Below are positions 58,507-64,000 of a stretch of DNA of 64,000 bases, piece after piece (the stretch's first letter is position 1; each line of letters starts with the position of its first letter). The stretch lies in contig NZ_QLMA01000001.1 in NCBI RefSeq assembly GCF_003259435.1, positions 496,001 through 560,000 of the forward strand, read 5' to 3'. The notes under the pieces are model-generated. The model did not search any database. It saw only the letters and a list, made by a program, of their open reading frames with translations, and was not told the DNA's origin. The stretch is from Chitinophaga dinghuensis (GTDB taxonomy: Bacteria; Bacteroidota; Bacteroidia; Chitinophagales; Chitinophagaceae). The position numbers and the translations under genes are program-made.

Positions 58507-59664
58507 ATGAAAAAGAATACCCTTTTTTATGGCCTTGCTGTGTCCCTTATCACCGCAACCATCTGCTTATTTTCCTGTGGTAAAGACATCAAGGAAAATC
58601 CTGTCGTAAATAACGAGTCGCAAAAACCAAAAACTGAGCTTACCACTTTCGTACATCCGGGTGTCCTCAATACGCAGGCTAGTCTGGATTATGTAGGTGG
58701 CCAGGTAAACGGTGGAGATCCCAACCGTACTGCTTATTATCAGAAAGTAATTGATTATGTAGACAGCCATCCGGTGCCCACTTCTTTTTATGCTACAGTG
58801 GTAGTAGGTTCCAATGGCGCTACGTCTCCTTCTAAATCTCAGATCCGTAAGGATGCGGAGCTGGCCTATGCCCTGGCTTTGAGATGGGCAAAAACAGGTA
58901 CGCAGTCCTGGGCAGATAAATGTATCAGTGTTCTTAACGGTTGGGCCTATACGTTTCAGAACTATGCCCTCCTGGATGGCAGTACCAACCCTAATCAGCC
59001 AGGATTGGAAGCCAGCTGGACAACCCCTTCCTTCGTAGCAGCAGCGGAAATTATGCGCTATTACAAGGTAAATGGCAACGGTTCCGGATGGTCTGCCGCT
59101 GATATCACACAGTTCCAGAACTACCTGAATAATGTAAAGAACAATTACATCAATAATATGCCGGTGTATAACAACAACTGGAACGCTTCTCAGGGCTATG
59201 CTAAAATGGCAATGGGTATCTTCCTGAACAGTACTACCGTGTACCAAAACGGCTATGACCTGATTACTACTTATGTTCCTATCATTATTCAATCCAACGG
59301 TACTATCCCTGAATACTGCGATCGCCAGGATTGTGTGCATTTCCAGTATTCTCTCACCGCTTTCGCTTATGCGGCCCAACTGGCAAAAATTCAGCAAGGC
59401 GATAATAGCCTCTGGAATTTAAACAGCAGCCGTATCAGCGCAGGTTATGACTACATGCGCTCCGCTTACCAAGGCAGCGCTTCCTGCTCTTATTGCTCTA
59501 CTTCCAGTCCTGTATTCCCTGGTGTGGAAGTAGCCTATAACCACTATCAAACTTCTAACCTCTCTTATCTGAGAGGACTTCAGGCTCCTTTGAGCGTGCC
59601 GAATGATAATACTTTCCTCGGCTTCACCACTTATACCCATTACGGCGTTTCGAGTCTCCAATAA
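58507..59664 (+). CDS. Alginate-lyase-superfamily lipoprotein, paralogue 1
   Basis: A 385-residue protein with a lipoprotein signal (LFSCGK, Cys about 23). The (alpha/alpha)-toroid alginate-lyase-type domain starts at TTFVHPGVLNTQASLDY and includes VVGSNGATSPSKSQIRKDAELAYALALRW, NPNQPGLEASW, PVYNNNWNASQGYAKM and EYCDRQDCVHFQYSLTAFAYAAQL. The NNH motif expected in PL5-type lyases reads NNNW here, while the later His-containing DCVHFQYSL segment is kept. It probably acts on a uronate or related polysaccharide at the cell surface. A close paralogue lies immediately downstream. Confidence 0.85.
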   Translation: MKKNTLFYGLAVSLITATICLFSCGKDIKENPVVNNESQKPKTELTTFVHPGVLNTQASLDYVGGQVNGGDPNRTAYYQKVIDYVDSHPVPTSFYATVVVGSNGATSPSKSQIRKDAELAYALALRWAKTGTQSWADKCISVLNGWAYTFQNYALLDGSTNPNQPGLEASWTTPSFVAAAEIMRYYKVNGNGSGWSAADITQFQNYLNNVKNNYINNMPVYNNNWNASQGYAKMAMGIFLNSTTVYQNGYDLITTYVPIIIQSNGTIPEYCDRQDCVHFQYSLTAFAYAAQLAKIQQGDNSLWNLNSSRISAGYDYMRSAYQGSASCSYCSTSSPVFPGVEVAYNHYQTSNLSYLRGLQAPLSVPNDNTFLGFTTYTHYGVSSLQ

Positions 59665-59688
59665 TCAGCATATTAAAGGGTAGGAGCA

Positions 59689-59730
59689 AAGCAACAGTTG
59701 CACTCGCAAGCAACTGTTGCTTTTTTTTGT
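59689..59730 (+). terminator. Intrinsic terminator after lyase paralogue 1
   Basis: AAGCAACAGTTGC and GCAACTGTTGCTT form a perfect 13-bp stem, followed by eight T in total. It separates the two lyase genes into independent transcripts. Confidence 0.88.
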
Positions 59731-59739
59731 TCCGTTACG

Positions 59740-59758
59740 TATTTTAGCAATCGATTGC
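59740..59758 (+). promoter_or_regulatory. Promoter with LacI-type operator-like palindrome, second lyase gene
   Basis: TATTTTAG runs into the perfect 12-bp palindrome GCAATCGATTGC, centred on CG. It matches the site at 58415-58426 at 11 of 12 positions. The start codon at 59770 is 11 bases downstream, so a bound regulator would block transcription initiation. Confidence 0.55.
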
Positions 59759-59769
59759 AAATAAATATC

Positions 59770-60891
59770 ATGTTTATGAAGATACTTCGCTTGGCCATCA
59801 GGCTATGCTGTATGCTGGCGGTGACCAGTTTAATGACAGTTTCCGTGAATGCGCAACAGCCGGGGAAAAAGACTTTCGTACATCCGGCCATCCTGAACAC
59901 CAAAGCCAGCCTGGATTACATCAGCCAGCAACTGAACAACAAGGATAGCGTACGCACAGCGGCCTATCAGAAAGTGGGAGAATTTATAGACAGAGTGCCA
60001 TATCCCACTTCGTTTTTTGAAACAGTAGTTGTGGGCTCCAACGGCGCCACGTCTCCCTCTAAATCTCAAATCCGTAAAGATGCTGAACTCGTATACGCGT
60101 TGACGTTAGCTTGGGCGCATACGGGAAAAGCTGAATATGCACAAAAAGCAATAGGCATCCTTAACGGTTGGGCCTATACGTTTAAAAATTATGATCTCCT
60201 CGATGCGGCTACCAATCAGCGTCAGCCAGGACTGGAAGCCAGCTGGACAAGCCCCGGATTTGTGGCGGCCGCTGAAATATTAAGGTACTATAAAGTAAAC
60301 GGTAAAGGCTCCGGTTGGAAAGAAGCAGATATAGCACAGTTTAAAACGTATCTCCATACGGTTGTTGAGAACTATATCAACAAAATGCCGGTCTATAACA
60401 ATAACTGGAATGCTTCTCAGGGTTATGCAAAAATGGCTGCCGGAATTTTCATGGATAGCACTGCGCTATACCAGGAAGGATATGAAACCGTTGCGAAGTT
60501 CCTTCCCATTGTAATTGATCCTGATGGCCATATTTCAGAGTATTGCCATAGAAAGGATTGTGTGCATTTTCAGTATTCGCTCAATGCATTCACCAATGCA
60601 GCGGAGTTAGCAAGATTACAGGGAGATAACAGTCTGTGGCAGCTGAACGATCAACTCTTGTCAAGGGGATACGATTACCTGCGGAAAGCGATGGACAATA
60701 ACGCAGAATGTTCTTATTGTACCTCCAACAGTAGTGTGTTTCCTGGTACAGAACTGGCGTACAGGTATTACAAAACGGACAACCTGGCCTACCTCCGCGC
60801 TTTGCGCCCGCCACAAGGCAGTTCTCAGGGTTATCTCTTCATCGGATTTACTACTTATACACATGCAAATGTGCCGGAGCAGCATCCATAA
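59770..60891 (+). CDS. Alginate-lyase-superfamily exported protein, paralogue 2
   Basis: About 373 residues from the ATG at 59770. The signal peptide ends VNAQQ and lacks a lipobox Cys, so unlike paralogue 1 it is probably soluble in the periplasm. The catalytic domain is closely similar: KTFVHPAILNTKASLDYI, VVGSNGATSPSKSQIRKDAELVYALTLAWA, RQPGLEASW, MPVYNNNWNASQGYAKM and EYCHRKDCVHFQYSLNAF. A surface lipoprotein plus a periplasmic form suggests stepwise depolymerisation of one polysaccharide. It has its own promoter and terminator. Confidence 0.85.
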   Translation: MFMKILRLAIRLCCMLAVTSLMTVSVNAQQPGKKTFVHPAILNTKASLDYISQQLNNKDSVRTAAYQKVGEFIDRVPYPTSFFETVVVGSNGATSPSKSQIRKDAELVYALTLAWAHTGKAEYAQKAIGILNGWAYTFKNYDLLDAATNQRQPGLEASWTSPGFVAAAEILRYYKVNGKGSGWKEADIAQFKTYLHTVVENYINKMPVYNNNWNASQGYAKMAAGIFMDSTALYQEGYETVAKFLPIVIDPDGHISEYCHRKDCVHFQYSLNAFTNAAELARLQGDNSLWQLNDQLLSRGYDYLRKAMDNNAECSYCTSNSSVFPGTELAYRYYKTDNLAYLRALRPPQGSSQGYLFIGFTTYTHANVPEQHP

Positions 60892-60896
60892 AAAAA

Positions 60897-60926
60897 GGTC
60901 GTCCATGAAATTGGACGACCGGTTTT
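60897..60926 (+). terminator. Intrinsic terminator after lyase paralogue 2
   Basis: GGTCGTCCA and TGGACGACC pair around tgaaat, followed by ggttttct, 5 bases after the stop. Confidence 0.82.
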
Positions 60927-61072
60927 CTAATTGCTAAATATGTCCTAGTTGTTATGAAAACTTTTGTTGCAAAGGCTTTAAAAAAGTAGCCGTAAGTAAG
61001 AATACGAACGGCGTTCAACATCTTGTATGTGACCTATGTAAATAAATACTAAGCGATTGCGAGAAAATAAAT

Positions 61073-62635
61073 TTATTGTTTATCCCACCATACGCGGGTA
61101 CCAAAGTTATTGGTGCCTTGTGCAGTAATGGCAGCATTGTAATTCTTAGAGTTAGCGCTGGCTTCTGTAGCTGGATACAGCATTCTTCTAGGAATCTGGC
61201 CACCGTTGTTGTCACCAGTATAAACCACTGGTACTAACTTCGGATAATCGGCTCTTCTCCAGTTACTGAATACTTCATACCAATCCAGGAAGGAAGCAGC
61301 CCAATACTGTGTATTAATCTGATCCAGACCGGTAGCAGCTGCATATGGATGTGCAGTCAGGTACTGAGATACTTGCGCATCGGTAATAACCGCAGATGCA
61401 TCGTATTGTACCAGTTGTTTCATCGCGGCAGTTACACCATTGGTATAGTGTTGCTGTGCAGTACCACCCACGTTCCAGCCACGCTGTGCACCTTCTGCCA
61501 GGAGCAGTTCAGTTTGTGCGTAAGTCAGGATAGAGGTAATACCGTCCAGTTTCGCGAAGATATCCTTACGGAGCACGGAATACAATGTGATATCACCAGG
61601 GAAGTTAGGCGCCTTGTGAATATCGGTTGGACTGTTAGCGCCATTTTCATCGTAGCCGTTAGGCATACCAATCTGGTTGGCAGGTGTTCTGTCCTGTGTC
61701 TTTTTGATTTCAGCATAGTATTGCAGACGAGGGTCCTGGTTGCTTTGCATGAAATCTACAAAGGTTTTGCTCAGGTAAACGTTTCCTTTACCGATACCAT
61801 CCCACTCACCGCTGAGAATATTACTGATTCTGTTAACAGTAGGACGTCCGCCGGAACCAACGTGAGAAACGTAAGCATTGTCATTGATGTTGGAGAGGGT
61901 ACCGCCTGCTGCTCCTTTCTCTACCCAGGTTTGTGCGGCTGCCGGATCTACTTTAGACATACGCATACCCAGACGAATCATCAGGGAATAAGCGAGCTTT
62001 TTCCATTTGGTCAGATCGCCCTGATAAATCAGGTCGCCTTTACCTACTGCATCTTTGTTTGGATCGAGCGCTTTGGCAGCGGCATCCAGTTCATTCAGCA
62101 TATCTGTGTAGATCGCTTTCTGATCATCGTAGATAGGCGTAGTGTTTCCGCCAATGTAACCCAGACCAGCCTGTGTATAAGGCACCATACCGTACATGTC
62201 TGTCAGACGGTGCATGATCAGTACGCGGTTGATTCTACCGATGTTGTACAGATTCTGATAGATAGGATTTGTTTTAGTCTGATTCAGCAGATCCACGATA
62301 TATTTTACCTGAGAAGGGTAACCTACTGTGAATAAGGAAGCAGAGAAACCATCGTTGCGGCTGTATTTGTCGCCAGAATACCAACCTACAGTGGAAGACA
62401 TTTGTTGCATCATCAAACTGAGGTAGATGATGTTTACGCGCCAGGTTTCAAAGCTGTAATCGTTGTTACCGGTGAATTCCAGCTGTGCTCTGGTCAGATT
62501 GTACAAAGGTACAGTTGTTTCAGAGGTGGCGCTGTTTTTATCGGTATTCAGATCTTCAAACTTTTTCGTACAGGATGACATGAATGTCAGAGCCGGTATT
62601 GCGAGTAGTATGGAATATTTTTTAATTGCTTTCAT
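61073..62635 (-). CDS. SusD/RagB-like nutrient-binding outer-membrane lipoprotein
   Basis: A 520-residue protein with a lipoprotein signal (LTFMSSC, Cys22) and the start KKFEDLNTDKNSATSETTVP. It continues with a TPR-rich SusD-like fold (INRVLIMHRLTDMYGMVPYTQAGLGY ... KWKKLAYSLMIRLGMRMSKVDP), matching the SusD-like_2 group. It binds the ligand over a SusC-type channel. It lies 34 bases downstream of the SusC-like gene on the same strand. The ligand is not known; the neighbouring lyases suggest a polysaccharide, though SusD-like_2 systems also import peptides or other compounds. Confidence 0.93.
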   Translation of the reverse strand: MKAIKKYSILLAIPALTFMSSCTKKFEDLNTDKNSATSETTVPLYNLTRAQLEFTGNNDYSFETWRVNIIYLSLMMQQMSSTVGWYSGDKYSRNDGFSASLFTVGYPSQVKYIVDLLNQTKTNPIYQNLYNIGRINRVLIMHRLTDMYGMVPYTQAGLGYIGGNTTPIYDDQKAIYTDMLNELDAAAKALDPNKDAVGKGDLIYQGDLTKWKKLAYSLMIRLGMRMSKVDPAAAQTWVEKGAAGGTLSNINDNAYVSHVGSGGRPTVNRISNILSGEWDGIGKGNVYLSKTFVDFMQSNQDPRLQYYAEIKKTQDRTPANQIGMPNGYDENGANSPTDIHKAPNFPGDITLYSVLRKDIFAKLDGITSILTYAQTELLLAEGAQRGWNVGGTAQQHYTNGVTAAMKQLVQYDASAVITDAQVSQYLTAHPYAAATGLDQINTQYWAASFLDWYEVFSNWRRADYPKLVPVVYTGDNNGGQIPRRMLYPATEASANSKNYNAAITAQGTNNFGTRVWWDKQ

Positions 62636-62669
62636 GTTGCTGTTTTTTGAACTTCGTACAAGGCCTTAA

Positions 62670-64000
62670 TTAGAATTTCACGTTCAGGTTCAAACCATAA
62701 GAGGCTGTCGTTGGCACGGTCGCATATTCCAGACCCTGACCAGCACCATTGTTGTAGAATGATTCCGGATCGATGTTCGGAGTATGTTTGGAGATGTAGA
62801 ACAGGTTTCTTCCAACGAGAGACAGGCTCAGACCAGCAATTTTGTTATTAAATGCGCTGGCAGGGAAGTTGTAAGTCAGACTCAGGGAACGGAATTTGAT
62901 GAAGTCTGCATTGTATACCTGCAGTGCGGAGATAGAACCCAATCTGCCATAGTAAGTTTGTGCATCTACGTGTTTGGTAACCGCTTTACCAGAAGCGTCT
63001 ACACCTTTTACGTCGATACCGGTTTCACGACCAGGCAGGGTTTCTTTACTCAGACCTACGTTATAAGCGGTAGCGTTAGTACCGGAATAGATACTTGCAC
63101 CGTTTTTGAAGTCAATCAGGAATGAAAGGCCGAATCTTTTGTAATTGAATTCGTTGGTCCAACCGCCTGTAGTAGGAGCAACAGCAGTACCCATGTATTT
63201 CAGAGGGCCAGCTTGTGGTAATCCGCCATCATCGAGGATCAGGTTACCTTGCGCATCTCTCAGGTAATCAAATGCAGCCACCTGGAAAGCAGGCATACCT
63301 ACTACGTGTTTAGAGTATGCTCTTTCTGTTCTGGACTCATCCATTTGCAGGTCTGTCTGACCAGCAGCGAGTTGCAGTACGGTGTTTTTGTTATGAGAGA
63401 TATTCACGGTAGTGGTCCAGCTGAAGCTACCAGTTTTAATTGGCGTACCGGAAACGAGTAATTCAATACCCTTGTTTTCTACTTTACCAAGGTTAACGAG
63501 TTTGGTATTGTAGCCGGAAGCGCCGGACACGGTGCTGGCAACGATATCGTTGTTAGTTGTTCTCTTATACCATGCGAAGTCTACGCTCAAACGGTTGCGG
63601 AAGAATCCTAACTGTGCACCGGCTTCTATTTCTGTACCTTTCAATGGTTTCAGTGCGGTGTTTGGCATATCTGTTGGCAGGTTGCCGATAGCCTGTCCGT
63701 TGATGCTGGCGCCAGCGAGGGTAGAGTAGTACAGCGCTGTTTTAAATGGATCTGTATCGCCACCTACCTGAGAGATACCACCGCGGATTTTCGCGAGGCT
63801 CAACCAGTCTCTCTTCAGGGTTTCAGACAGCAGGTAAGAAACGCTTACAGAAGGGTAGTTATAGGAGTTGTTACCTTTAGGCAGGGTGCTGGACCAGTCA
63901 TTACGATCGGTAATGTTCAGGAACACAGTGCTCTTATAGCTCAATTCTGCTGATCCGTAAACGGAGTGAATTTCTTTATTAGGCTGTGTGATGTTTGGCG
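62670..64000 (-). CDS. SusC/RagA-type TonB-linked outer-membrane receptor, C-terminal part
   Basis: The minus-strand frame is open to the right edge. An internal TTG at 63944 could be mistaken for a start, but the codons beyond it (PNKEIHSVYGSAELSYKSTVFLNITDRNDWSSTLP across the junction) continue the barrel. About 443 residues of the C-terminal beta-barrel are visible, ending in YGLNLNVKF with a terminal Phe for BAM insertion. SusC proteins import bound ligands with TonB energy and pair with SusD; the partner gene follows 34 bases later. The plug domain and promoter lie outside the window. Confidence 0.94.
   Translation of the reverse strand, partial: PNITQPNKEIHSVYGSAELSYKSTVFLNITDRNDWSSTLPKGNNSYNYPSVSVSYLLSETLKRDWLSLAKIRGGISQVGGDTDPFKTALYYSTLAGASINGQAIGNLPTDMPNTALKPLKGTEIEAGAQLGFFRNRLSVDFAWYKRTTNNDIVASTVSGASGYNTKLVNLGKVENKGIELLVSGTPIKTGSFSWTTTVNISHNKNTVLQLAAGQTDLQMDESRTERAYSKHVVGMPAFQVAAFDYLRDAQGNLILDDGGLPQAGPLKYMGTAVAPTTGGWTNEFNYKRFGLSFLIDFKNGASIYSGTNATAYNVGLSKETLPGRETGIDVKGVDASGKAVTKHVDAQTYYGRLGSISALQVYNADFIKFRSLSLTYNFPASAFNNKIAGLSLSLVGRNLFYISKHTPNIDPESFYNNGAGQGLEYATVPTTASYGLNLNVKF

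Noticed and set aside
61349..62335. A 328-codon open frame on the plus strand opposite the SusD-like gene
   Set aside because: It is antisense to a well-supported gene, has no recognisable domain, and its composition follows from the codon usage of the SusD gene.

Overview
The window looks like a chromosome segment from a Bacteroidota bacterium of the Chitinophaga type. Supporting signs are a SusC/SusD pair, lipoproteins of the DUF4270 and DUF4907 families, LytS/LytTR signalling, promoters of the TTTG-N18/19-TAnnTTTG type, almost no Shine-Dalgarno sequences, and a large flexirubin-type aryl-polyene pigment cluster. No rRNA, tRNA, CRISPR array, integrase or transposase was recognised. Both edges cut genes: an M56/BlaR1-like peptidase at the left and a SusC-type receptor at the right.

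Layout. 1-3.7 kb: M56 peptidase tail, a lipoprotein formylglycine-generating-enzyme homologue and a GH1 glycosidase. 3.9-10.6 kb: a tight cassette of sigma factor, membrane TPR/anti-sigma-like protein, membrane-anchored subtilisin (S8), envelope-targeted TPR-CHAT peptidase, an unrecognised 177-residue protein and a lipoprotein with a short collagen-like stretch. This is the best candidate for an undescribed system. 10.7-14.9 kb: a divergent unit with an outer-membrane barrel and DUF4270 lipoprotein on one side, and Kelch and DUF4907 proteins on the other. 15-25.4 kb: LytS/LytTR pair, cysteine desulfurase, a phosphohexomutase (GlmM-like), then an envelope and metal-transport run (LtaS-like sulfatase, methyltransferase, PAP2, ZIP, CNNM/CorC).

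25.5-51.3 kb: about 25 co-directional, often overlapping genes for a flexirubin-type pigment. Tyrosine ammonia-lyase should make 4-coumarate. A phenylacetate-CoA-ligase-like enzyme would activate it. Three complete ketosynthases, a chain-length-factor-like protein, a ketosynthase-like fragment, a ketoreductase, two hotdog dehydratases, two ACPs and an AcpS-type phosphopantetheinyl transferase would build the polyene. A methyltransferase and a halogenase-like flavoprotein would tailor the ring. A LolA-like protein, acyltransferases, a glycosyltransferase and an MMPL-PlsC-methyltransferase fusion suggest final acylation and delivery to the outer membrane. No DarA/DarB pair for the dialkylresorcinol half is present in the window.

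51.4-53.3 kb is an AT-rich accessory patch holding a GNAT-like gene and a three-copy decaying family of small basic proteins with duplicated upstream DNA. 53.3-58.2 kb holds DUF6702, HupE/UreJ-like, M1 peptidase, a small exported protein and an esterase. 58.5-64 kb is a carbohydrate or uronate locus: two tandem alginate-lyase-superfamily paralogues sharing a LacI-type operator-like site, facing a SusD/SusC pair on the other strand.
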